Assembly: GCA_025997715.1 (NCBI GenBank)
Contig: BNUY01000003.1
Span: 1-52,159, forward strand
Source of the DNA: Spirochaetia bacterium
GTDB lineage: Bacteria; Spirochaetota; Spirochaetia; Treponematales; Breznakiellaceae
Direction of reading: 5' to 3'
DNA length: 52,159 nt
Position 1 is the stretch's first letter. Every line of letters begins with the position of its first letter. Positions 15,511-22,994 of this stretch are shown here, piece by piece. The position numbers and the translations under genes are program-made. The notes under the pieces were generated by a model, which saw only the letters and a list, made by a program, of their open reading frames with translations, did no database searches and had not been told where the DNA came from.

Positions 15511-15533
15511 GTAAAAAGTATACGTATTTTTAC
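15511..15533. promoter_or_regulatory. Candidate operator palindrome
   Basis: GTAAAAA and TTTTTAC arms flank GTATACGTA, directly abutting the -35 box of the HTH gene. The position suits binding by the HTH protein itself or by an activator. Confidence 0.5.
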
Positions 15534-15555
15534 TTTCTCATAAAAAAATGCGGAA

Positions 15556-16533
15556 TTAGACAGTCTTCCTATCGGATACCGTTTTCCGCCAAATAACCGT
15601 GGCAGATATCCGCAGGGGTTCAAAATTGTTCTTTCCATTGATGTTTTCGATCAGTGAGCGGGCGGCAAGGTAACCCCGTTCGTAGTTGGGAACCGCCACG
15701 GTGGTGAGCCCCAGGGCTTCCGCCCGTTCGCCATTGTCAAAACCCGTAACCGCCACATCCTCCGGTACCCGGCAACCCCGTTCCGTAAGGGCGCGGATGA
15801 CCCCGATAGCCATATTATCGTTGGCGCACACCAATACTTCCGGCGGCTTCTCCGCGAGGAGCAGGATAGTTACCGCCTGATACCCGCTTGCTTCCGAATA
15901 ATCACCGGAAAAATAGGTATCCCGGCGAATGGGAATACCGTGTTTGCTTAACACATCCGTATAGGCCTCAAACCGTTCCCGGGTATCATTGGTATATTCC
16001 GGGCCGCCGATAAAGGCGAAATCACGGTAGCCCCGCTGTAAGAGGCCCTCCAGTAATTCGGTCATGGCGGTATAATTGTTAATCACCAGGCTTTTTATGG
16101 GGGCTTCCGGCAAAATGCGATCCAGTAAAACAAAGGGATACCGTTTTTGGGCGGCATGACGGATAGTTTCGTTACCCATACGGTCGTCCAGGATAATGCA
16201 ACCGTCGGTAAGGCCGTTACGGATGTACTTTTCGCAGGATTTTGCGGTACACATCAGGAGATCATAGCCGTTATCACCGGCATAATCGTTGATCCCCTCA
16301 ATAAGCTTGAGGTAAAAACACCGGTCAAAATCACTAAAGTCAAAAAGAATGGTCCGGTTCCGGCCTGAGCTAAGGTTCCTCGTTTCCGACCGGGGACGAT
16401 AGTTCATCTCATCGCAGAGCTTTACTATCCGTATCCGGACCGCCTCCCCCACATTCGGTTTGTTGTTCAGCGCATTGGAAACCGTGGAAACCGAAACACC
16501 CGCCGCCGCCGCTATATCCTTCATCCCAATCAT
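15556..16533 (-). CDS. LacI/GalR-family transcriptional regulator
   Basis: The 325-residue regulator has the LacI helix-turn-helix at residues 4-25 (MKDIAAAAGVSVSTVSNALNNK) and a periplasmic-binding-protein-like effector domain (about 60-320, with VTGFDNGERAEALGLTTVAVP). I choose ATG 16533 because the HTH begins right there and GAGCGG lies upstream; the longer frame to 16638 adds unrelated residues. It is divergent from nadE. Sugar operons are the usual targets, but none lies beside it, so the ligand is unknown. Confidence 0.87.
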   Translation of the reverse strand: MIGMKDIAAAAGVSVSTVSNALNNKPNVGEAVRIRIVKLCDEMNYRPRSETRNLSSGRNRTILFDFSDFDRCFYLKLIEGINDYAGDNGYDLLMCTAKSCEKYIRNGLTDGCIILDDRMGNETIRHAAQKRYPFVLLDRILPEAPIKSLVINNYTAMTELLEGLLQRGYRDFAFIGGPEYTNDTRERFEAYTDVLSKHGIPIRRDTYFSGDYSEASGYQAVTILLLAEKPPEVLVCANDNMAIGVIRALTERGCRVPEDVAVTGFDNGERAEALGLTTVAVPNYERGYLAARSLIENINGKNNFEPLRISATVIWRKTVSDRKTV

Positions 16534-16633
16534 AATCCGCTCTTGTTGCCTAACCTTGATGATATATAACCATTTTACTAATGTATAAAATACCCAATTA
16601 TGCCCCGCCTTGTCTACGGCGCCCGCAAGACTC

Positions 16634-16662
16634 TTCACTCTTTTATCCGAAAGTGTTAAAAT
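16634..16662 (+). promoter_or_regulatory. Promoter of nadE, predicted leaderless
   Basis: TTCACT, 17-nt spacer, TAAAAT (16657-16662), then 6 nt to the ATG at 16669. No Shine-Dalgarno sequence is present. Confidence 0.6.
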
Positions 16663-16668
16663 TTCACC

Positions 16669-18423
16669 ATGCGTATTGCACTAGCCCAGATAAATTCCAC
16701 CATCGGCGATTTTTTCGGGAACCGGGAAAAGATACTGGCCTTTACCAAAAAAGCCCGGGACGAAGGCGCCGACATGGCGCTGTTTCCTGAACTGGCGGTT
16801 TGCGGGTATCCCCCCATGGACCTGTTGGATCAGGATAGTTTTGTGGAGATGAACATCCGCACCCTGCACATGCTCCAGCGGGAACTGCCGCAGGATATTG
16901 CGGTGGGCCTTGGTTTTGTAAACCGGAACCCCTATGCTCGGGGCAAGTCCCTGGTGAACGAATACGGCGTTTTGCTGAACGGGAAGCTGGCCTTTGAACA
17001 GCTCAAAACGCTGCTCCCCACCTACGATGTGTTTGACGAGGCCCGTAACTTCGAGCCCTGCCGAACATGGTCCGCCTTTGAGTACAAGGGTGAACGCATC
17101 GGCTTTGCTATCTGCGAAGATGTGTGGCGGGAAACCGACATCCCCGGCACCAGCTACATCCGCGACCCGGTGCGGGAGCTCCTCGACCGGGGGATCAGCC
17201 TTCTCTGCGTCCCCTCCGCCTCCCCCTACGTGGCGGGCAAACTCAAGGTGCGCCGTGCCCTGGCGGAGCGCATCAGTATCCGGGGCAACATCCCCCTGGT
17301 CTACATCAACGCGGTGGGGGCCAACGATTCTATCCTTTTCGACGGCCGCTCCTTCGTGATAGCCCCCACAGCGGATGCGGCAAAATCCGCCTCGCCGAAT
17401 AACTATCCTGTGCAGCTCGACGCAAAATCCTTCGCGGAAGACTTAGTTACCTGGGATTCCGGAAGTCCCTTAGCACAAACCGGCGTTCCCTGCACCATTC
17501 CTGCTGCCGATAGTGATGATGACCCCTTCAAGGTTGGGCTGTCCCGCAGCGAATTGGACATGCTGGAAGAGGGCCTGGTGATGGGCATACGGGACTACAT
17601 GGCCAAGTGCGGCTTTAAGCGGGCGCACCTGGGGCTTTCCGGCGGCATTGATTCTGCGCTGGTAGCGTATCTGGGAGTCAAAGCCATAGGCCCGGAAAAG
17701 ATCGTCTGCTTTAGTATGCCCTCCCGCTTTTCCTCCCAGGGCTCCAAGGACGACGCACGGGAACTGGCGGAAAATCTGGGCTGCCGTTACGAAGTTCTCC
17801 CGATAGAACCGGTGTTCACCAGTTTCCTTTCCACCCTGGAGGGGGTTTTTGAAAAACGCCCCTTCGACATTGCCGAAGAAAACCTCCAGGCCCGTATCCG
17901 CGGCTCCCTGCTCATGGCCTACTCCAATAAGTTTGACTCCATGCTCCTTACCACGGGAAACAAAAGCGAACTTGCCATGGGGTACTGCACCCTCTACGGC
18001 GACATGAACGGCGCATTAGGGGCCATCGGGGATCTGTTCAAGACCGAAGTTTTTGCCCTCTGCAAACGCATCAACGAGCGGGCCATCGCAGCGGGCGGCA
18101 AGGCGATCATTCCCGAGGCGATCATCACCAAGCCCCCCTCAGCGGAACTGCGGCCGGACCAGAAGGACCAGGACAGCCTGCCTCCCTACGAAGTGCTGGA
18201 CGAGATCCTCAAACTCTACCTGTTCAGCAACCTCTCCAAGGACGAAATCGTCAAGCGCGGCTGGGATGAAGAACTGGCGGGACGCATCATCCGTACCGTG
18301 GCCCGCTCGGAGTTCAAACGACGCCAGGCGCCGCCGGTACTCAAGGTAAGCCCCCGGGCTTTTGGGATGGGGCGAAGAATGCCGATTGCGCGGAGTGTGT
18401 ACGAAATTGGAGAACGTAATTAA
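16669..18423 (+). CDS. nadE: Glutamine-dependent NAD+ synthetase
   Basis: The 584-residue enzyme joins an N-terminal nitrilase-type glutaminase with E41 (FPELAVCGYP), K113 (LLPTYDVFDE) and C149 (ICEDVW) to a C-terminal NAD synthetase domain with the PP-loop GLSGGIDSALVAYL near residue 320 and TTGNKSELAMGYCTLYGD. It amidates nicotinic acid adenine dinucleotide to NAD+ using ATP and glutamine. The length is normal for the two-domain form. The ATG has no ribosome-binding site; a -10 box 6 nt upstream predicts a leaderless mRNA. The stop is immediately followed by R1 copy 3 in reverse orientation. Confidence 0.95.
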   Translation: MRIALAQINSTIGDFFGNREKILAFTKKARDEGADMALFPELAVCGYPPMDLLDQDSFVEMNIRTLHMLQRELPQDIAVGLGFVNRNPYARGKSLVNEYGVLLNGKLAFEQLKTLLPTYDVFDEARNFEPCRTWSAFEYKGERIGFAICEDVWRETDIPGTSYIRDPVRELLDRGISLLCVPSASPYVAGKLKVRRALAERISIRGNIPLVYINAVGANDSILFDGRSFVIAPTADAAKSASPNNYPVQLDAKSFAEDLVTWDSGSPLAQTGVPCTIPAADSDDDPFKVGLSRSELDMLEEGLVMGIRDYMAKCGFKRAHLGLSGGIDSALVAYLGVKAIGPEKIVCFSMPSRFSSQGSKDDARELAENLGCRYEVLPIEPVFTSFLSTLEGVFEKRPFDIAEENLQARIRGSLLMAYSNKFDSMLLTTGNKSELAMGYCTLYGDMNGALGAIGDLFKTEVFALCKRINERAIAAGGKAIIPEAIITKPPSAELRPDQKDQDSLPPYEVLDEILKLYLFSNLSKDEIVKRGWDEELAGRIIRTVARSEFKRRQAPPVLKVSPRAFGMGRRMPIARSVYEIGERN

Positions 18424-18690
18424 CAAAGCCGGAAAGGGAGGGGCATGCCGGGCACTCATGCTGTTGGGGGAATCCACTCCGGGAGCCCGGCCCCAGGGGG
18501 CCCGAATAGGTCTCCCTACGCGGGGAAACCCAAATGCATTCGGCCCGGTACGCCCCTCCCTTCCCGCTGCGCCACCACTATATCGCCGAACTGAGTGGGG
18601 AAATACATTCGACCCATCACATCCCTTTCTTCCCGTTGCGCCACCACTATATCGCCGAACTGCGTCATGCTGCGCCATCACTATATCGCA
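18424..18690 (-). repeat. R1 element, copy 3 (reverse orientation)
   Basis: The 3' module begins 1 bp after the nadE stop. The bracketing stem pairs 18430-18444 (CGGAAAGGGAGGGGC) with 18552-18566 with one mismatch. About 1.5 tandem units with CCACTATATCGCCGAACT follow. Its purine core differs from copy 1 but pairing is kept. Confidence 0.8.
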
Positions 18691-18724
18691 TGCAGATGTT
18701 GTCGTGCCGAAAGCCCTTCAAACT

Positions 18725-18794
18725 ATTTATGCGATCAGGTATAAAAGAATATGCTCTCCAACCCATTTATGCGATCAGGAGTAAAAGAATATGC
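18725..18794 (+). repeat. 30-bp direct repeat with 10-bp spacer
   Basis: ATTTATGCGATCAGG plus TAAAAGAATATGC occurs at 18725-18754 and 18765-18794 with two mismatches. The end of the second copy is the left arm of an 18-bp inverted repeat closing at 18899-18916. Confidence 0.8.
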
Positions 18795-18916
18795 CTCAAT
18801 AAATAGTATTGGGGGTGTCGGTAGAAAAAGATGGAGGGGACCCTCCGGGGAGGTTCCGTCTTTTTCTACTGACAGGACCCCCTCGCTCATGTTTTCCCGG
18901 CATATTCTTTTACTCC
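18778..18916. repeat. R2 hairpin element, copy 3, overlapping a gene start
   Basis: A perfect 18-bp outer inverted repeat (18778-18795 with 18899-18916, GGAGTAAAAGAATATGCC) encloses the R2 inner stem (18817-18834 with 18856-18873, 18 pairs counting two G-T wobbles). The right outer arm is inside the signal-peptide coding region of the next gene. Confidence 0.8.
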
Positions 18917-19545
18917 CAGTACTACTTTTTTGCCTTCCCCGTTTATTCGCCCAAGACCCCATTGAACTGCCCAGTCGGGAGGTCTTACACAAAATATTCA
19001 ATAAGCCGGGCATCGTTAAAACTGCGGTGTCCCAGGAACGGGGGGATGATAAGATCCGGTGGATAGAAGCGTATACCGATATTCATATCGCTACGGATAT
19101 TCCCCTGGATAAGCTGAAAAGGGCGATTCTGGATTTTGATAATTACCCCCGGATGTTCAAGAGGAACCTGAACATCGCGGTGATCCGGGAAGATGGTAAG
19201 GTTTATAACGATATGACCATGGGGGCGGAACTGATGGGTATTTCTTTTATTACCAATTACCGGGTATTGGTGACCGAATTGCTCAATACCCCCGAAGAAT
19301 TTGTCATTGATTACCGCCTTGTTTCCGGTGACGGCGCGATAAAGGAGTTCTATGGCCGGTGGTATTTGGAAAAGATTCCCCGGTCAGGCGGTGGGGAAAA
19401 CCAATACTACGTCCGTTATTATGCTTCCAGTGTGGTGATCCGTAAATATCCCCTTCAGCGGTTCATCATGTCCCTGTTCATCAACGGCGAGAGTAAGGAC
19501 CTGATGAGCCAGTTTGTAAAGACCGCCGGGGAATACTCGCCTTAA
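18889..19545 (+). CDS. Secreted START/SRPBCC-like protein
   Basis: From the ATG at 18889 the 218-residue product starts with a signal peptide (MFSRHILLLPVLLFCLPRLFAQ, cleavage near residue 21). A START/polyketide-cyclase-like domain follows (about 55-215; IATDIPLDKLKRAILDFDNYPRMFKR), a fold that binds lipids or other hydrophobic ligands. A longer frame begins at 18751 but its extra 46 residues are encoded by repeat sequence. No good ribosome-binding site is visible. The first codons lie in the outer stem of R2 copy 3, so translation could be structure-controlled. The cargo is unknown. Confidence 0.7.
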   Translation: MFSRHILLLPVLLFCLPRLFAQDPIELPSREVLHKIFNKPGIVKTAVSQERGDDKIRWIEAYTDIHIATDIPLDKLKRAILDFDNYPRMFKRNLNIAVIREDGKVYNDMTMGAELMGISFITNYRVLVTELLNTPEEFVIDYRLVSGDGAIKEFYGRWYLEKIPRSGGGENQYYVRYYASSVVIRKYPLQRFIMSLFINGESKDLMSQFVKTAGEYSP

Positions 19546-19570
19546 GCGAGTTCCCGCCCAACCCTTTGCA

Positions 19571-19593
19571 ATTCCCCTGTTTTTTGCCATACT
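19571..19593 (+). promoter_or_regulatory. Promoter of MBL hydrolase gene, predicted leaderless
   Basis: A TTTGCA/TTGCAA-like -35 near 19566-19571, a 16-17-nt spacer and CATACT (19588-19593) are followed by 6 nt to the ATG at 19600. No Shine-Dalgarno sequence is present. Confidence 0.5.
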
Positions 19594-19599
19594 TATTCC

Positions 19600-20421
19600 A
19601 TGAAGCTTACCGTTCTTGGGTCCGGCACCTCCCATGGAATCCCCGTCATCGGCTGCGAATGTCCGGTCTGCAAATCCCTTGATCCCAAGGACAACCGGAT
19701 GCGGGCCTCCCTTTATATTGAAGGTGATGATGAGGAACGGGTGGTGATTGATACCGGGCCGGATTTCCGGATTCAGGCATTGCGGGTGGGGCTCAAGTCC
19801 CTGGACGCAGTGTTTCTAACCCATGCCCACGCGGATCATGTTCACGGCCTGGACGATGTGCGGTCCCTGAGCTATGAGCGGGAGATACCGGTTTACGGAA
19901 ACGCAGAAACCTTGAGGGAATTGAAGGAACGGTTCTCCTATGCGTTTCAAAACACCCAGCGGGGCGGCGGGAAACCCCGGATTAACCTAAACCCCGTAAA
20001 ACACCCCGTGCAAATCGGCAGCCTTACCCTGACCCCTATTCCGGTTAAGCACGGCAGGCTGGATATTCTCGGCTGGAAGATTAGTAAAACCAATGACAGC
20101 GGTCCTTTCGCGGTCTACCTCACCGATACCAGCTTTATCCCCCAGGCATCCCTGGACCTGATCCGGTCACCGGAGGTCAAAGGACCAGAGGTCCTCATAG
20201 TCGGGGGACTGCGGGTCAGGCCCCATGAAACACACTTCAGTTTTGAGCAAGCCCTGAGTACGGGGGTGGATATTCGTGCCCGCCATGTGTATCTTACCCA
20301 CATCTGCCACGGTCATTCCCACCGGGAAATCACCGCTATTTGCCGGCGGTTCCGGAACCTGCGAAACCTTGAGGATACGGTGATGGAACCGGCCTATGAC
20401 CGGATGGAATTCGTTTTGTAA
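19600..20421 (+). CDS. Metallo-beta-lactamase-fold hydrolase (PhnP-like)
   Basis: The 273-residue protein has the MBL metal motif H75-x-H77-x-D79-H80 (LTHAHADHVHG) and later ligands in IPVKHGR, LTDTSF and the C-terminal HICHGHSHRE. Cys19, Cys21 and Cys24 (GCECPVC) recall the structural zinc site of PhnP-type phosphoribosyl cyclic phosphodiesterases. The reaction is likely phosphodiester hydrolysis, the substrate unknown. It lies 54 bp after the START-like gene but has its own promoter with a leaderless geometry. Confidence 0.82.
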   Translation: MKLTVLGSGTSHGIPVIGCECPVCKSLDPKDNRMRASLYIEGDDEERVVIDTGPDFRIQALRVGLKSLDAVFLTHAHADHVHGLDDVRSLSYEREIPVYGNAETLRELKERFSYAFQNTQRGGGKPRINLNPVKHPVQIGSLTLTPIPVKHGRLDILGWKISKTNDSGPFAVYLTDTSFIPQASLDLIRSPEVKGPEVLIVGGLRVRPHETHFSFEQALSTGVDIRARHVYLTHICHGHSHREITAICRRFRNLRNLEDTVMEPAYDRMEFVL

Positions 20422-20598
20422 CGAAGGGTATAATTATATAAGAGGTGAGCACAATTTTTTTGAAATTTTCTGGAAAAATGATATAAATATAAGGCGGTTG
20501 TAAAAGGCCAAATTTTGTAGCTGCGAAGGCAGCTTGGACGTGTCTTGACTGATCTATAACCATGATATATCTTTTCCTTATACTTTAGGGGGTATAAT

Positions 20599-21456
20599 AT
20601 GTTTGGTAAACGAAGCGATGGCACAAAGGTAACCGGATTGGACGGTACAACACTGCTCCTGCCTTTATTTGCATCCTCAAGAGCAGACTCGGTAAATTAT
20701 TGTATGCTTGATGTCGATGCCGCTCCCATGGACGCCTTTATCGAAAAAAAACTGGCGGAAGGGATTAAATATTCGTATATGGATATAACTATTGCCGTCC
20801 TTGTCCGGCTGTTCAAGAAATATCCGAAACTGAACCGGTTTGTCGTCGCAGGGCGAATTTGGCAGCGAAACCGTATTGAACTTTCCATGATAGTAAAAAA
20901 ATCTTTTCGTCCGGATGCCGAAGAGACATCCCTCTCTACCCGCTTTACCGGTTATGAAACACTGGCGGAAGGCAAAAAGCTGATAGACGACGATATTAAC
21001 GCCGCGCTTAACACACAAAATCCCATGGACGATGAGCGTGACGGCCTTGCAAAAATGCCGCTTCCGATTTTAAAACTTGCAATGTGGGGACTGAAAATCG
21101 GCGATCGCTTCGGAATACTTTCACCAAAGTTTATGAAAGGGAGCCCGTTTCACTGTAGTTTTTGGGTCACCAATCTGAAAAGTATCAGCCTTCAGGCAAT
21201 TACGCATCACTTATTTGATTTTGGAACCTGTGGTTTTTTCCTCGCATTAGGCAAAGAAACCTATGAACCGAAAGTAAACCAGGAAACCGGAACCATCGAA
21301 ATCGCTAAAATAGTAAAAATGGGCATTTCAATGGATGGACGCTATCTCGATGGACTTTCTTTTAGCCATATATTGAAAACCGCTAAACGTATGTTTGCCG
21401 ATCCGGCAATCTTGGAACGCCCGTTACGGGAAGATGAAATTCAAGCCGCAGAGTAA
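20599..21456 (+). CDS. 2-oxoacid dehydrogenase acyltransferase-like (CAT-fold) protein
   Basis: The 285-residue protein resembles the catalytic domain of E2 acyltransferases and chloramphenicol acetyltransferase, without lipoyl or E1-binding domains. The C-terminal motif, normally HxxxDG, reads GRYLDG in DGRYLDGLSFSHILKTAKRM, so the catalytic histidine appears replaced by glycine while the Asp-Gly pair remains. It may be an inactive or altered acyltransferase. AGGGGG lies 7 nt before the ATG. The 178-bp leader is AT-rich with a small AGCTGC/GCAGCT hairpin at 20519-20534. Codon use is more AT-rich than that of its neighbours. Confidence 0.65.
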   Translation: MFGKRSDGTKVTGLDGTTLLLPLFASSRADSVNYCMLDVDAAPMDAFIEKKLAEGIKYSYMDITIAVLVRLFKKYPKLNRFVVAGRIWQRNRIELSMIVKKSFRPDAEETSLSTRFTGYETLAEGKKLIDDDINAALNTQNPMDDERDGLAKMPLPILKLAMWGLKIGDRFGILSPKFMKGSPFHCSFWVTNLKSISLQAITHHLFDFGTCGFFLALGKETYEPKVNQETGTIEIAKIVKMGISMDGRYLDGLSFSHILKTAKRMFADPAILERPLREDEIQAAE

Positions 21457-21642
21457 AATAATTGTAAAATGAACAGTTTTGCAACTATTTCATATAAAAA
21501 AGTATTTATGAAGAAAAGAAAAAGATGGAAGAAGTAAATTATAAAATATATTGAAAAGCAAAAAACAGCGTATAACGGTATGCGAAACTTCGTTTTGCTT
21601 CGATTTTACTCTGTAGCGGCACTAAAGAGGAGATATGCTTGT

Positions 21643-22992
21643 ATGGGTTCATCTTTTAAGCCTGAAGAATTAGCCGGGTTTGCCCGTCACTATGGGTTTC
21701 ATTATGATATTGTCGATCCGGTACAACTGGTACGGGATATCCGTGTTGATATGGAACGGGGGCTGCGGGGGCAAAGTTCCAGCCTCCCGATGATCCCCGC
21801 CGCCATCAGCCCGGTGAGCCGCATACCTGTGGGGAAAACCGTAATCGCCCTGGACGCGGGGGGTACCAACCTCAGGGCGGCGCGGGTACGGTTTGACGAA
21901 AACGGTAGGGGTACTGCCGAGGGAACCCGGAAGATCCCCATGCCCGGTACGCAGGGCCGGATAAACGCGGAACAGTTTTTTGATGAAATTGCCGATGTCA
22001 CGGCGCCGCTGCTTTCGAACCAAGGTTCGTCGAACCAAGGTTCGTTGGAGGGCAGCGATATTCAGGGCATCGGGTTTTGTTTTTCCTATCCCATGGAGAT
22101 AACGAAGGAAGCGGACGGGATACTCATGGCCTTTAGCAAGGAAGTGGATGCCCCGGAAGTGATTGGCAAGGCCATAGGCCGGGGACTCCGGGAAGCCCTG
22201 GCGCGAAGAGGGGTAAAGGCCCCGGAAAAGATCGTCCTCCTCAACGATACGGTTGCCACCCTGCTCTGCGGCATCGCGGAGATTAAGCCCGCCGGCGGCC
22301 CCGTAATCGGCTGCATCCTGGGGACCGGATTCAACACCGCCTACCCGGAAAAAAGCATCCCCAAGACCGGCTTCCACGCCGAATCCTCCCCCCAGATTGT
22401 GGTCTGCGAGACCGGGACCTTCACCCCCCGGTACCTGGGATACCTGGACAGGGAATACGACGCCACCACGAAAAACCCCGGGACCTATACCCTGGAAAAG
22501 GCCACATCCGGCGCCTACCTGGGACCCCTCAACCTGCACATACTCAAACAAGCCGTTAGGGATGGTGTGCTGCGGTTTAAGAAGTCCGGCGAATTTCTCT
22601 CTTGGCCCGTTCTGCAAACCAAGGACCTCAGCGCCTTTTTGCAGGGTCCTCTTGCCCCGGAGGGTCCCCTGGGGGAACTTTTTGGCAAGGATGAACGGGA
22701 CGCCCTGGCCTCCTTCGTCTACCTTTGTTCCATCATTACCCAACGCGGGGCGCTGTTTTCCGCAGCGATACTGGCCGCCACGGTGGAACACATGGATACC
22801 GGCTACGATCCCTTCGCTCCGGTGCGGATAGCCGTGGAGGGAACCACCTATATGCGCTACCGGGGTATGCGTGAAGCCCTGGAAGCCTACCTGCATACCA
22901 TGCTGAATTCCGCTAAGCCCCGGTCCTTCGTCATAGCGCCGGTGGAACAGGCGTCACTTCTGGGCGCTGCGGTGGCGGCATTAACGGAGTAG
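21643..22992 (+). CDS. Hexokinase (eukaryote-type family)
   Basis: The 449-residue enzyme phosphorylates glucose and related hexoses with ATP. Visible motifs are the phosphate-1 loop VIALDAGGTNLRAA, the sugar-binding LNDTVATLL and GCILGTGFNTAYPE, and a C-terminal adenosine region VEGTTYMRYRG. Hexokinases of this family are a known trait of treponemes. I start at ATG 21643, preceded by AGAGGAG; the frame extends to 21580 without support. Residues about 125-134 (SNQGSSNQGS) come from a 15-bp tandem palindrome inserted in frame. The gene ends 2 bp from the convergent hflX stop. Confidence 0.87.
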   Translation: MGSSFKPEELAGFARHYGFHYDIVDPVQLVRDIRVDMERGLRGQSSSLPMIPAAISPVSRIPVGKTVIALDAGGTNLRAARVRFDENGRGTAEGTRKIPMPGTQGRINAEQFFDEIADVTAPLLSNQGSSNQGSLEGSDIQGIGFCFSYPMEITKEADGILMAFSKEVDAPEVIGKAIGRGLREALARRGVKAPEKIVLLNDTVATLLCGIAEIKPAGGPVIGCILGTGFNTAYPEKSIPKTGFHAESSPQIVVCETGTFTPRYLGYLDREYDATTKNPGTYTLEKATSGAYLGPLNLHILKQAVRDGVLRFKKSGEFLSWPVLQTKDLSAFLQGPLAPEGPLGELFGKDERDALASFVYLCSIITQRGALFSAAILAATVEHMDTGYDPFAPVRIAVEGTTYMRYRGMREALEAYLHTMLNSAKPRSFVIAPVEQASLLGAAVAALTE

Positions 22993-22994
22993 GT

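Noticed and set aside
15511..15533. Terminator of the LacI gene
   Set aside because: Although A/T-rich, the stem is weak and abuts the -35 box of the next gene. An operator is a better reading.
21670..22896. 408-codon frame antisense to hexokinase
   Set aside because: The hexokinase motifs on the plus strand are unambiguous. The antisense product is Gly/Arg-rich without a family.
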